Below are positions 26,303 to 36,182 of a DNA stretch of 64,000 nucleotides, one piece after another (within the stretch, counting starts at the first letter, position 1; every line of letters starts with the position of its first letter). The stretch is taken from NCBI GenBank assembly GCA_963850605.1, contig CAWKLX010000006.1, forward strand, positions 248,001-312,000, read 5' to 3'. The stretch is from BOG-908 sp963850605 (GTDB taxonomy: Bacteria > Pseudomonadota > Alphaproteobacteria > Acetobacterales > Acetobacteraceae). A model generated the notes under the pieces. That model had not been told where the DNA came from, made no database searches, and saw nothing but the letters and a program-made list of their open reading frames with translations. The translations under genes and the position numbers were made by a program.

Positions 26303-28390
26303 GTGTCCGCGCACCAACTCGACAAGATACGCAACATCGGCATCACCGCCCACATCGATGCGGGCAAGACGACGACGACCGAGCGTATCTTGTACTACAC
26401 GGGCGTGAGCCACCGCATCGGCGAGGTGCATGACGGCAACACCACCACCGACTACATGGAGCAGGAGCGTGAGCGTGGCATCACGATCACGTCCGCGGCC
26501 GTCACGTGCGAGTGGAAGGACCACCGCATCAACATCATCGACACGCCAGGCCATATCGATTTCAACATCGAGGTGAACCGCTCCCTGCGCGTGCTGGACG
26601 GCGCCATCTTCATCATCGAGGGCGTCGCCGGCGTGCAGCCGCAGAGCGAGACCAACTGGCGCCTGGCCGACCGCTACAACGTGCCGCGCATCATCTTCAT
26701 CAACAAGCTCGACCGCACCGGCGCCGATTTCTATCGCGCCTTCGATACGCTGAAGGAGAAGCTCGACATCGTGGCGCTGCCGCTGCAGCTGCCGATCGGC
26801 ATCGAGGACACGTTCGTCGGCGTCGTCGACCTGGTCGAGATGAAGGCGATCATCTGGGAAGGCGGCGAGCTGGGCGCGAAATTCCACGACGAGGAAATTC
26901 CCGCCGAGCTGATGGACAAGGCGAAAGAATATCGCCAGCTGCTGCTGGATACGGCCGTGTCCGTCGATACCGTCGCCATGGAGGAGTATTTCGAGAAGGG
27001 CGACGTCGACGTCGCCACCTTGAAGAAATGCATCAAGAAGGGTGCCATTTCCGGCGAGTTCCGCCCCGTGCTGTGCGGCACCGCCTTCAAGAACAAGGGC
27101 GTGCAGCCGCTGCTCGACGCGGTGCTCGACTACCTGCCCTCGCCGGTGGACGTACCCGGCATCAAGGTGGCCGCCGAGGAAGGCGTGGAGGAGCGCATCG
27201 ATGACGATCGCCGCGTGATCCCCGCCAACCCGAACGCCCCGTTCGCCGGGCTGGCCTTCAAGATCATCAACGACAAATACGGCACGCTGACCTTCGTGCG
27301 CGTCTATGCCGGCACGCTCAAGCAGGGCGACATGGTGCAGAACACCACCAAGGACCATCGCGAGCGCATCGGCCGCATGTTCCAGATGCACGCCGACAAG
27401 CGCGCCGAAATCAAGGAGGTGTTCGCCGGCGACATCGCAGCCTTCGTGGGCCTGAAGGACACCGGCACCGGCGACACGCTGGCCTCGTCGGACGATCCGG
27501 TGGTGCTGGAGCGCATGGCCTTCCCGGTGCCGGTCATCGACATCAGCGTCGAGCCGAAAACCAAGGACGGCGTGGAAAAGATGACGCTCGGCCTGCAGAA
27601 GCTCGCCGGCGAGGACCCGAGCCTGCGCCTGAAGACCGACCAGGAAACCGGCCAGACCATCCTGTCCGGCATGGGCGAGCTGCATCTGGAGATCATCATC
27701 GACCGCCTGCGCCGCGAATACGGCGTGGACGCCAACGTCGGCGCGCCGCAGGTCGCCTACCGCGAAACCATCAGCAAGAGCCACACCGAGACCTACACGC
27801 ACAAGAAACAGTCCGGCGGCAGCGGCCAGTACGCCGAAGTCAAGATCGTGTTCGAGCCGCTGGAGCGCAACGCCGGCATCGAGTTCGAGAACAAGGTCGT
27901 CGGCGGCTCGGTGCCCAAGGAATACATTCCGGCGGTGGAAAAAGGCATCAAGGTCCAGGCCGACACCGGCGTGCTCGCCGGTTTCCCGACCGTGGACTTC
28001 CGCTACTCGCTGATCGACGGCAAGTACCACGACGTGAACTCGTCGGCGCTGGCCTTCGAAATCGCGGCCAAGGCGTGTTTCCGCGAAGGCATGAAGAAAG
28101 CCGGCCCGGTCATCCTGGAGCCGATCATGGACGTGGAGTGCACCACGCCGAACGACCATGTCGGCGACGTGGTGGGCGACCTCAACCGCCGCCGCGGCAT
28201 GATCCAGAACCAGGAGAGTTCCGGCTCGACCGTCATCGTGCGCGCGCACGTGCCGCTGAAGGAGATGTTCGGCTACATCTCGCACCTGCGCAGCATGACC
28301 AAGGGGCGCGCCTCCTTCACCATGCAGTTCCACCACTACGACCCCGTACCGCGCAACGTCGCCGACGAGATCATGGCCAAGAGCGCATAA
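26303..28390 (+). CDS. fusA: Elongation factor G
   Basis: EF-G drives ribosomal translocation. The 695-residue protein has the GTPase motifs AHIDAGKTTTTER, the switch region DYMEQERERGITI, DTPGHIDF and NKLDRTG. Domain III-V blocks (LSGMGELHLEI, KKQSGGSGQYAEVKI, GMIQNQESS) are present. The start is GTG 26303, with GGAGG 7 bases before it. It is not next to rpsL, rpsG or tuf, its usual neighbours, so this may be a relocated or second copy. A terminator hairpin follows. Confidence 0.95.
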   Translation: MSAHQLDKIRNIGITAHIDAGKTTTTERILYYTGVSHRIGEVHDGNTTTDYMEQERERGITITSAAVTCEWKDHRINIIDTPGHIDFNIEVNRSLRVLDGAIFIIEGVAGVQPQSETNWRLADRYNVPRIIFINKLDRTGADFYRAFDTLKEKLDIVALPLQLPIGIEDTFVGVVDLVEMKAIIWEGGELGAKFHDEEIPAELMDKAKEYRQLLLDTAVSVDTVAMEEYFEKGDVDVATLKKCIKKGAISGEFRPVLCGTAFKNKGVQPLLDAVLDYLPSPVDVPGIKVAAEEGVEERIDDDRRVIPANPNAPFAGLAFKIINDKYGTLTFVRVYAGTLKQGDMVQNTTKDHRERIGRMFQMHADKRAEIKEVFAGDIAAFVGLKDTGTGDTLASSDDPVVLERMAFPVPVIDISVEPKTKDGVEKMTLGLQKLAGEDPSLRLKTDQETGQTILSGMGELHLEIIIDRLRREYGVDANVGAPQVAYRETISKSHTETYTHKKQSGGSGQYAEVKIVFEPLERNAGIEFENKVVGGSVPKEYIPAVEKGIKVQADTGVLAGFPTVDFRYSLIDGKYHDVNSSALAFEIAAKACFREGMKKAGPVILEPIMDVECTTPNDHVGDVVGDLNRRRGMIQNQESSGSTVIVRAHVPLKEMFGYISHLRSMTKGRASFTMQFHHYDPVPRNVADEIMAKSA

Positions 28391-28397
28391 CGAACCA

Positions 28398-28423
28398 GCG
28401 GGGACACTCTCCAGTGTCCCCGC
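28398..28423 (+). terminator. Hairpin terminator after fusA
   Basis: GCGGGGACACT and AGTGTCCCCGC form a perfect 11-bp stem with loop CTCC, 7 bases after the EF-G stop. The trailing bases are TTCGTC, so the U-run is weak, but the stem strength and place fit a terminator. Confidence 0.75.
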
Positions 28424-28440
28424 TTCGTCGCAGGCGTCCG

Positions 28441-28748
28441 TTGCCCGATACCCTGTATGAACGTGATGTTCTGGCCTGGGCCGAACAACAGGCAGGGTTA
28501 TTGCTGCGGGTGCAGTCCGGACAGCGGCTGAACGAGCCGGTGGACTGGGATCATCTTACCGACGCAGTGCAGGATCCGGGCTTGTCGGAACTGCGTACTT
28601 GCCGCGGCGGAGCGAGGCCGCGGGATTCCTGACCGACGCGCGCGACAGGTTCGCGCCGTCGATGCGCCAGCGGATCGACATCCAGGATGTCTTCTCCGAC
28701 GCCTGTAAGCGGTATTCGCAACAAGGACATCTCCGTCGAACCAGGTAG
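28441..28748 (+). pseudogene. DUF29-family remnant, broken reading frame
   Basis: The first part reads LPDTLYERDVLAWAEQQAGL and ends with WDHLTDAVQDPGLSELRT, like the N-terminus of DUF29 proteins. It then runs into a stop at 28632. A second frame from 28623 reads GFLTDARDRFAPSMRQRIDI and YSQQGHLRRTR. It is short (DUF29 proteins are usually ~140-160 residues), and the middle is missing. A decayed gene is the best reading. DUF29 function is unknown. Confidence 0.5.
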
Positions 28749-28856
28749 GCGCCGTTCATGGGTGTGCGGACGAGTGCCCTCCTACCCTGGACGATCTCCT
28801 CTGCGGGCGCCCAGACATAAACAGTGTCGTCGCCCGCCTGCGCATTGACGACCAGC

Positions 28857-29747
28857 CTACTCCGGCGACACAGGCGGCGTCCTGATTGACATCGCCGCCC
28901 CCAAAGCGGCCGCCACTACAACCCCGATCCCCGCCCATTGCCGCACGCTCAGCACCTGCCCCAGAAACACCAGCCCCATTACCGCGCCGACCGCCGGCTC
29001 CATGCTCGTCAGCGTCCCATAGACCCGCGCCGGCAGCCGCGTCAGCGCCACCATCTCGAGCGAGAACGGCAGCGCGCTCGAGAACACGCCGACCCCGATC
29101 GCACTGAACAGCACCGCCGGCCGAAGCAGCGCGCTCCCGGCATGCACGATGCCGATCGGCAGGATCAGGCACGCGCCGATCAGCGTGCCAATGGCCGTGG
29201 TCTGCGATCCCAACTCCCCGCCCGCTCGCTGGCCGAACACGATATACAACGCCCAGCATCCCGCCGCCGCCAGCGCATAGGCCACCCCGGCCGGGTCCAG
29301 CGAATGCCCGCCATGCCATGGCGGCGACAGAAGCAGCAGCCCCGCGATGGCCAGCCCAATCCAGCCGAAATCGCTCGCCCGCCGGGACGACAGGGTCGAG
29401 ACGAGCAGCGGGCCGCAGAACTCCAGCGAGACGGCGATGCCCAGCGGGATCGTCCGAATGGCCATGTAGAACACCAGGTTCATCGTCCCCAGCACCACGC
29501 CGTAGCCGATCAGCGCCGGCAGCACCCCGCGCGACGGCCTCGCCCGCCACGGCCGCAGGATCGCCCCCAGGATCAGCGCGCCAAACACCAGCCGCAGCGC
29601 GGTCGTGCCTTGCGCGCCCACAACCGGAAACATCCGGCTGGCCAGCGTCGCGCCATACAGGATCGAGACCATCGCGCCGACAAGCGCCGCCGTCGCCGCG
29701 ATCACGGGTGCGGTCGACACGTGCTGGTCCGATGCCTTCAGCGCCAC
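28857..29747 (-). CDS. EamA/RhtA-type drug/metabolite transporter
   Basis: A 296-residue membrane protein with about ten hydrophobic helices arranged as two EamA repeats, such as the first ending around VLGTMNLVFYMAIRTIPLG and the second with VGAVMGLVFLGQVLSVRQW. The RhtA/YddG group exports amino acids and purines. The GTG start at 29747 has GGAGG 8 bases upstream. It is divergent from the radC gene. Confidence 0.8.
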   Translation of the reverse strand: MALKASDQHVSTAPVIAATAALVGAMVSILYGATLASRMFPVVGAQGTTALRLVFGALILGAILRPWRARPSRGVLPALIGYGVVLGTMNLVFYMAIRTIPLGIAVSLEFCGPLLVSTLSSRRASDFGWIGLAIAGLLLLSPPWHGGHSLDPAGVAYALAAAGCWALYIVFGQRAGGELGSQTTAIGTLIGACLILPIGIVHAGSALLRPAVLFSAIGVGVFSSALPFSLEMVALTRLPARVYGTLTSMEPAVGAVMGLVFLGQVLSVRQWAGIGVVVAAALGAAMSIRTPPVSPE

Positions 29748-29901
29748 CGCCTGCCACCTCCGCGCGCAAGCCGGATGCTATGCACGAGGAAGCTCGCCGA
29801 TGCACGTCCCGGCCGATGTGCGGCAGATCGCGATCCGGCTTGCGCCACGGCCACATCGATGGATAAATCACCTCGTCCGTAACGAACCGGGTCCGTATCA
29901 A

Positions 29902-30810
29902 ATGCGATGGGATAGGTTGGCAGGCAAGCTGACGCGGTCTTCCGAGGATTGGAGGCCGGCCGAGCTGCTGCCATCGACCTCCGTCCCCGGTTTCGCCGAG
30001 GCGGTCACCCGAACCGCGGGCGCCCTGGACGCGGCCTTCGTGGCGCGCCCGCCGGCACCTCCCGGCGACTATGACGAAGTCTGTTTCGATGACGGGTTGG
30101 GAGAGTTGCCGCCCCCGGCCAACTCACCCGTCTTCACCAGCGAAGGCCCGCACGGCCACCGCCAGCGCATGCGCGACCGCCTGCTGGACCGCGGGCCGGA
30201 CGGGCTGGCCGATTACGAGCTACTGGAGATGCTGCTGTTCCTGGTGCAGCCGAAAGGCGACACCAAACCGCTCGCCAAACGCCTGATCAACCAGTTCGGC
30301 AGCTACGCCAATACCCTGGCCGCCACCCAATCCGACCTGTGCGCCGTGCCCGGCGTGGGCCGCCACACGGTCGCGGCGATGAAGCTGATGCACGCCGGTG
30401 CGCTGCGGTTGGCACGTGCCGAGATCTTGGAAAAACCAATACTGGGCAACTGGGACCAGCTCATGGCCTACCTCAACGCCGCCATGGCGCGGGAACGAGT
30501 GGAACAATTCCGCATCCTGTTCCTCGACACCAAGAACCGACTGATCGCCGACGAATTGCAAGGCCGCGGCACCATCAATCATACCCCCGTCTACCCGCGC
30601 GAAGTCGCCCGCCGCGCGCTGGAACTGCACGCGGCCAGCCTGATCCTGGTGCACAACCACCCGAGCGGCGATCCCACGCCATCCGTCGCCGACCTCGACA
30701 TGACGACGCAGATACAGCGGCTCATGCTGTCTCTGGGCGTGGCGTTGCACGACCACATCATCGTCGGAAACGGGAAATGGACCAGTCTGCGGAAAGAGGG
30801 GTTCCTGTAA
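29902..30810 (+). CDS. radC: RadC-family (JAMM/MPN+) protein
   Basis: A 302-residue protein. The RadC helix-hairpin-helix-like block is near GPHGHRQRMRDRLLDRG and GVGRHTVAAMKL. The JAMM metal-binding motif is HNHPSGDPTPSVAD with the upstream Glu. RadC homologues are common and have no clear repair role in several species. The protein has about 80 extra N-terminal residues compared with short RadC proteins, and the start (29902) is uncertain. It is convergent with the cytochrome c gene. Confidence 0.85.
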   Translation: MRWDRLAGKLTRSSEDWRPAELLPSTSVPGFAEAVTRTAGALDAAFVARPPAPPGDYDEVCFDDGLGELPPPANSPVFTSEGPHGHRQRMRDRLLDRGPDGLADYELLEMLLFLVQPKGDTKPLAKRLINQFGSYANTLAATQSDLCAVPGVGRHTVAAMKLMHAGALRLARAEILEKPILGNWDQLMAYLNAAMARERVEQFRILFLDTKNRLIADELQGRGTINHTPVYPREVARRALELHAASLILVHNHPSGDPTPSVADLDMTTQIQRLMLSLGVALHDHIIVGNGKWTSLRKEGFL

Positions 30811-30847
30811 CGCACCCGTCACCGGGGCGGCGGCGTAGCAAACAGCA

Positions 30848-30960
30848 AACCACGAAGGCACGAGGAAATCACAAAGCCAGGACAGGCAGAAACAACAACC
30901 TCAGGCCATGACTGGAAGCTTCTCGTACGATCTTCGTGTCCTTCGTGTCTTCGTAATGAG
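30848..30960. repeat. Inverted-repeat element CACGAAGGCACGAGG
   Basis: The left arm CACGAAGGCACGAGG pairs imperfectly with a right arm CTTCGTGTCCTTCGTGTCTTCG about 70 bases later. It lies between the convergent radC and cytochrome c genes. A similar element, with CGCGAAGGC arms, is at 39460-39578. Confidence 0.5.
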
Positions 30961-30976
30961 ATACCTTCCTGCCTCG

Positions 30977-32556
30977 TCACTGCGCCGCCGCCGCCGTATC
31001 CTGACCGTTCGAGACAAGATCGGTATAGACCCGCTCCGCAAACCCATCCAGCGCCTCGCTCTTCTGCGCCGCCGTCGGCAAAGACGCGTCCGCCATCACC
31101 ACAGGGCAGTAGCCGATCGTCAGACTATTGATGATGTCGGCCTGCGTGGCCTTCGGCGCCCCTGCATGCATCAGCTTGATCAACGCCTCGGCATTCGGGA
31201 GCGCATTGTCCTGCTTGGTGTCGGCCAAAATCTTCTGCGCGTCCGCACCTGCGATGACTCTGCGCAGTGTCGCCTTCGGCGATCTTCGGGCATCCGCCAG
31301 GCAAATTCATCGCCAGCAATGTCGTCGTCTGCTTGCGCAAATTGCCGACCTGGCCAGGCGCGGCGGTCATCGGCGCCCCGTTGCCCCAGGCCTGGCGCAC
31401 GTAGTTGGTGGCATCTGCCACCTCCTCATCCGTCATGCTGGCACCGATCGCCGGCATCGCCGAATAGCTGCCCTGCGCGTTGACGCCGCCCAAAATCACG
31501 CGGATCACCGTCTCCGGTCCCTGCGCCGCCACCACGCCATTGCCCGCCAGCTTCGGCACCTGGCCCGTCAAACCCTGGCCGTTCTCCAGATGGCAGGACG
31601 CGCAATAGTTCAGATAGGATTGCGCATTGGCCGCCACCTGCACGGTTCCCGGCACGGGCTCGCGCTTCTTGAAACCCTCCTTCGCCGGCGTGGATTTCAG
31701 GTACGCAACGATATCGTGCAGATCGTCATCGGTCAGCTTGCCCAGGCTCTCGTGCATGGTCTGCGCCATCGGCCCGACCACCACGCCCATATCCTTCTCA
31801 TGACCAGTCTTGAGGTATGTAAAAATCTGCTGGTCGGAATATTTGCCGATGCCCTGCGACTTGTCCGACGTGATGTTGGGCGCATACCATTTGTCGATGG
31901 GCCCACCGCGCAAACTGGCCGCGAGACTGGTGTCGCCCAGCATATTGTTGCCGTTATGGCACTCGCCGCAATGCGCCAGCCCCTGAACCAGATACGCCCC
32001 GCGGTTGATCTGCGGCGACACGTTCGGGTCGGGCTTGAACTCGCCGGTCTTGAGGAAAAACGCGTCCCAGCCGATCAGCGCCGCGCGGATATTGAACGGG
32101 AAGGCGATCTTGAGCGGTTTGCGCGGCGCATGCTCCGGCGCCAGCGAGAACAGGTACGCCTTGATCGCCAGCGCATCGTCGCGAGTCACCTTGGTGTACC
32201 AGGGAAACGGCATCACCGGATACAGATGCTCGCCCTGCATGCCGATACCCTGGTGGAACACGCGCACGAACTGGTCGTCGGTGATCTTGCCGATGCCCGT
32301 CTCCGCGTCAGGCGTGATGTTCGGCGTGGAAATCGGGCCGAACGGCGTGTTCATATACAGCCCGCCCGCAAACGGCTTGCCGTCGGGCGCCGTATGGCAG
32401 GCCTGGCAGTCGCCCGCGATGGTCAGAGTACTTGCCGTGCTCGATCAGCGCCGGATCGGCATTGGCGGCGCGCGCACCTGACGCGGCAGCCAACATCGCG
32501 CAACCGGCGGCGCCCGCCAGCAATGTGCCGCGCCCAGCGTTGAAGGCTTTCGCCAT
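30977..32556 (-). pseudogene. Tri-haem cytochrome c (alcohol/sugar dehydrogenase-type subunit), two frameshifts
   Basis: The protein has a signal peptide (LLAGAAGCAMLAAASGARA) and three CxxCH haem sites: CQACH, CGECH and CASCH. This is the cytochrome c subunit layout of membrane dehydrogenases that pass electrons from PQQ or FAD enzymes to ubiquinone. Two extra bases break it: near 32420 (HGKY then LTIAGDCQACH) and near 31270 (EGDTAQ then VIAGADAQKILADTKQ). The C-terminal ~95 residues extend beyond the haem domain. AGGAGA precedes the ATG at 32556. No dehydrogenase subunit lies nearby. Confidence 0.8.
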
Positions 32557-32680
32557 GGCTTCTCTCCTTGACCCGGCACACCAAACCCGCGTTCCAGCCA
32601 CCCGGTTGCAACCGGGCCGGCAATTTGCAGAAAAAGCCCGGCCTGCCATGTTGGCCGGCATGGGCGAAGAGGTGGCGTGA

Positions 32681-33175
32681 ATGGCCGAGATGATGCCCGA
32701 CACCGGCAGGCTGGTTGGCCGTGTCGCGGGCGCTTTCTTGTGGGTGGAGCATGCGGCCTATATCGCGCTCGGCCTGCTGCTGTCGCTGGCGGCTCTGCTC
32801 GGCCTGGCCGGCGCGTCCGCCGTGCTGCTGGGCGGCCTGTCGGAATGGACCAGCACGCATGCCATCCTGGACATCATCGACCGGCTGCTGTTCGTGCTGA
32901 TGGTCGTCGAAATCCTGCATACCGTGCGCGCCTCCATGCGCACGGGCGCGCTGACCAGCGAGCCGTTCCTCGTCGTGGGCCTGATCGCCACAATCCGGCG
33001 CGTGCTCGTCATCACGCTGAAATCGTCCGAGACCACCAAGCAGGATAGCCTGTCCGACAGCGCGCAACGCTTGTTCCAGTCCTCCATGATCGAGCTGGGC
33101 GTGCTGGCGGTGCTGATCCTGGTCATGGTGGTCAGCATCCGGCTGCTGCGCCCGGTCGGAAAACACGAGGCTTGA
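32681..33175 (+). CDS. PsiE-family membrane protein (phosphate-starvation-inducible)
   Basis: A 164-residue protein with four hydrophobic helices. It matches the PsiE pattern: VEHAAYIALGLLLSLAALLG, then RLLFVLMVVEILHTVRASM, then EPFLVVGLIATIRRVLVI, then IELGVLAVLILVMVVSI. In E. coli PsiE responds to phosphate starvation, but its role is unclear. Its stop overlaps the TTG start of the amidase by 3 bases, so the two are linked in translation. Confidence 0.75.
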   Translation: MAEMMPDTGRLVGRVAGAFLWVEHAAYIALGLLLSLAALLGLAGASAVLLGGLSEWTSTHAILDIIDRLLFVLMVVEILHTVRASMRTGALTSEPFLVVGLIATIRRVLVITLKSSETTKQDSLSDSAQRLFQSSMIELGVLAVLILVMVVSIRLLRPVGKHEA

Positions 33176-34530
33176 CCCAGCCGGCGACCATCCTGGACGC
33201 GGCCGCTGCACTCGATGCCGGGCGGACGACCAGCCGCGCGCTCGTCGAGCACTGCCTGGCGCGCATCGCCGATCCGGCCGGCGAGGGCGCGCGCGCCTTC
33301 GTTGCCGTCTACGGGCAGAGCGCCAGGACCATGGCCGACGCCATGGACCGGCTGCGGATCGCGGGCCGCGCGCCGGGGCCGTTCGCCGGCGTGCCCGTCA
33401 GCCTGAAAGACCTGCTGGACGTGGCGGGCGAGACGACCCGGGCCGCCTCCGTCGTGCTGGCCGGCGCGCCACCCGCCACGGTTCACGCCACCGTCGTCCA
33501 GCGCGTGCTGGCCGCGGGCCTGGTGCCGGTGGGGCGAACCAATATGACCGAGTTCGCCTTCAGCGGCGTCGGCCTCAACCCGCATTTCGGCAATCCCCGC
33601 TCGCCGTACCGCCGCGACGCGGACGTGTCGGTCGGGCGCATTTCCGGCGGCAGTTCCTCGGGCGCCGCCGTGTCGGTGGCCGACGGCATGGCACTGGCGG
33701 CGCTGGGCACCGATACCGGCGGATCGTGCCGCATCCCCGCCGCCTTGTGCGGCGTCGTGGGCTTCAAGCCGACCGCGCGCCGCGTGCCGCGGGAAGGCGT
33801 GCTGCCGCTCTCGCCCACCCTCGATTCGGTCGGGCCGCTTGCCAACACCGTGGCCTGCTGCGCGATCGTGGACGCCATCCTGGCCGGTGCGCCGCATGGT
33901 CCCCGGCAGGCCCGCCCCGCCGCCGGCCTGCGCCTGCTCGCGCCGACCAACCTGGTGCTGGATGGGATGGACGCGCCCACCGAGCGGGCGATGGACCGGG
34001 CGATCGCCCGCCTGGACCGGGCCGGCGTGATCATCCACCACGCCCGCCTCGGCGCGTTCGACCTGGTCGCCGAGGCAAACGCGCGCGGCAGTTTCGCCGT
34101 CGTGGAGTCGTATGCCTGGCATCGTGCGCTGCTGGCCGGCCATGCGGCACGTTACGATCCGCGTGTGGCCAGCCGCATCGCGCCTGGCGCCAATATGGCC
34201 GCTTCGGACTATGTGGCGCTCGCCGCCGACCGCGCCCGTGCCATGGCCCGGTTCGCCGCCGACCTGGCGCCGTTCGACGCCATGTTGATGCCCACCGTGC
34301 CGGTCGTCCCGCCGCCGATCGCTGCGTTCCAGGATGAGGCGGCCTACGGTCAGCTCAACTACAAGCTGCTGCGCAACGCGGCATTGATCAATTTCGTCGA
34401 TGGGTGCGCCATCAGCCTGCCGTGCCATGAGTCGGGCTCGCCGCCCGCCGGTTTGACACTGGCCGCGCCCGCCATGGCGGATGGCGGGCTGCTTGCCGTC
34501 GCAGAATCGATCGAGATGCTGCTGCGATAA
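33172..34530 (+). CDS. Amidase-signature family hydrolase
   Basis: A 452-residue amidase-signature enzyme. The catalytic Lys is in VSLKDLLD, and the glycine-serine motif GGSSSGAAVSVADG holds the cis-Ser and nucleophile region. The TDTGGSCRIPAA block is also typical. Family members hydrolyse amides (glutamyl-tRNA amide, indoleacetamide, nylon oligomers); length suits an AtzF/GatA-like free amidase. A TTG start (33172) is used, overlapping psiE. No GatB/C genes are beside it, so it is not a clear tRNA amidotransferase. Confidence 0.8.
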   Translation: MTQPATILDAAAALDAGRTTSRALVEHCLARIADPAGEGARAFVAVYGQSARTMADAMDRLRIAGRAPGPFAGVPVSLKDLLDVAGETTRAASVVLAGAPPATVHATVVQRVLAAGLVPVGRTNMTEFAFSGVGLNPHFGNPRSPYRRDADVSVGRISGGSSSGAAVSVADGMALAALGTDTGGSCRIPAALCGVVGFKPTARRVPREGVLPLSPTLDSVGPLANTVACCAIVDAILAGAPHGPRQARPAAGLRLLAPTNLVLDGMDAPTERAMDRAIARLDRAGVIIHHARLGAFDLVAEANARGSFAVVESYAWHRALLAGHAARYDPRVASRIAPGANMAASDYVALAADRARAMARFAADLAPFDAMLMPTVPVVPPPIAAFQDEAAYGQLNYKLLRNAALINFVDGCAISLPCHESGSPPAGLTLAAPAMADGGLLAVAESIEMLLR

Positions 34531-34936
34531 ACGGGACAGGCAGCTATGCGTGCCGATGCGGCCTTCGTCACGCGCCGTTACACGCGTCGCGCCGCTCGAT
34601 CTAAGCAGTAATCCCAATCCTCCTCGCGTGACGCGTCGGTTCGCAAAATGTCCTGAATAGCGCCGGTAATTTGCAGTGCGCGAGGACTCGCACATCGCCG
34701 GTTCACGCGCGCGTATGTGGCTACCTGAAATCACGGTTCTGTGAGTATTTGGAAAAGCTTGGCCGATGCTGCTGAGATGGTGTGTCAATCGCGCCACAAC
34801 CCGCATATTGCGCGCTCGGGCTGCCTCGTATCGCATGATCCATCGTCATAGATGTCGCGTTGTCGATGCTGGAAGCCCCGCACGGAGCGTCGCGGTGCGT
34901 GGTCCAGGACATTTTTATTTACAGGAGTACTTCACC
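34531..34936. other. Intergenic region upstream of the first OmpA gene
   Basis: The 406 bases hold no convincing gene. They probably carry the promoter for the OmpA-type gene at 34937; I see an AGGAG ribosome site just before its ATG, but no clear operator or riboswitch. Codon-free, mixed-GC sequence. Confidence 0.45.
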
Positions 34937-36061
34937 ATGAAGCTCAGGAATGCGCTTCTGACCGCCACCATGTTCGCGGCCCCCGCCGCGGCATTCGCCC
35001 AGCCCGTGACCGGCCCGTATATCAGCCTGGGGGCCGGTGGCACCTACACGCAGGACCAGAACCTGACGGTGGTCAACGTGCCGGCGCTCGGCGCCTACAG
35101 CTACGGCACCGCGAATAACGGCCACATCCGCGTGGACGGCAACGTCATCGGTTCGGGCGCCATCGGCTACGGCTTGGGCAATGGCCTGCGGATCGAGTTG
35201 CAGGGCGACTATCGCCGCAACACGCTCGTCAGCTTCAGCGGCCTGGATGGTGGCGGACACGAGGAGCAGTACGAAGGCTACGTCAACGTCCTGTACGATT
35301 TCGACCTGTCGCCGTTCGGCCTGCCGCTCTCCCCTTATATCGGCGTGGGCGCGGGCTACGATCAGGTGAAGTTCCAGAACGGGCGGGCTCGCGGCTTCGC
35401 CGGCGCGGGCTTCGACAACCCGATCTTCATCCGCGAGACCAACACCCAGGGCAATTTCGCCGCCCAGGGCATCCTCGGTGTGGCCTACAATCTGCCCTTC
35501 ATGCCGGGCCTGGCGCTGACCGCGGAAGGCCGCGTCTCCGCGATCCCCGAGACGCAGGACTATCACGGCCAGTTCTTCGCGCCGGGCGTGTCCACCCGGA
35601 TCAACTTCCGCACCGACAACACCATCAACTACGCCGGTGTCGTCGGCCTGCGCTACGCGTTGTTCCAGCCCGCCCCGCCCCCGCCGCCGGCTCCCCCGCC
35701 GGCCCAGCAGGCGGCCCCCGAAGTGCAGCCCTCGCGTACCTACCTGGTGTTCTTCGACTGGGATCGCGCGGACCTCACCGCCCGCGCCCGTCAGATCGTG
35801 GCCGAAGCCGCGCAGGCCAGCACCCACGTGCAGACCACGCGCATCGAGGTCAACGGCTACACCGACCTGTCCGGCACCGCCGCCTACAACCAGCGCCTCT
35901 CCGTCCGCCGCGCGCAGAGCGTGGAAGCCGAGCTGGTGCGTGACGGCGTGGCCCGCGGCGAGATCAGCATCCACGGCTATGGCGAGAGCAACCCGCTGGT
36001 GCCGACCGCCAAAGGCGTGCGCGAGCCGCAGAACCGCCGGGTGGAAATCATCCTGCGCTAA
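34937..36061 (+). CDS. OmpA-family outer-membrane protein 1
   Basis: A 374-residue protein. Signal peptide to about residue 22 (AAPAAAFAQ), then a beta-barrel of OmpA/Opr type ending in GLRYALFQ, a Pro-rich linker, and an OmpA-C peptidoglycan-binding domain. That domain shows SRTYLVFFDWDRADLTARAR, the NGYTDLSG aspartate and NQRLSVRRAQSV arginine, the residues that bind diaminopimelate. AGGAG lies 10 bases before the ATG. Its C-terminal domain is almost identical to the next gene. The likely role is envelope anchoring and a slow pore. Confidence 0.9.
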   Translation: MKLRNALLTATMFAAPAAAFAQPVTGPYISLGAGGTYTQDQNLTVVNVPALGAYSYGTANNGHIRVDGNVIGSGAIGYGLGNGLRIELQGDYRRNTLVSFSGLDGGGHEEQYEGYVNVLYDFDLSPFGLPLSPYIGVGAGYDQVKFQNGRARGFAGAGFDNPIFIRETNTQGNFAAQGILGVAYNLPFMPGLALTAEGRVSAIPETQDYHGQFFAPGVSTRINFRTDNTINYAGVVGLRYALFQPAPPPPPAPPPAQQAAPEVQPSRTYLVFFDWDRADLTARARQIVAEAAQASTHVQTTRIEVNGYTDLSGTAAYNQRLSVRRAQSVEAELVRDGVARGEISIHGYGESNPLVPTAKGVREPQNRRVEIILR

Positions 36062-36090
36062 CACGGCCACACCAACGATACGACGGAGGA

Positions 36091-36117
36091 GGGGAGGGCT
36101 GCGGCTCTCCCCTTTTT
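36091..36117 (+). terminator. Rho-independent terminator after OmpA 1
   Basis: GGGGAG and CTCCCC pair around GGCTGCGGCT, followed by TTTTT. It lies 30 bases after the first OmpA stop and before the second OmpA gene, so the two genes are probably transcribed separately. Confidence 0.8.
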
Positions 36118-36182
36118 CGTTCCGGCCCCTTATCCTGCATCCGAGCCGGCCGTCAGGCCCCGCTGAAAGACGGAGACTCCGC

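Noticed and set aside
26117..28336. Long open frame on the minus strand opposite fusA
   Set aside because: It mirrors fusA codon positions, has His/Val/Asp-rich low-complexity sequence, and no recognised domain. It is a shadow of the GC-rich gene.
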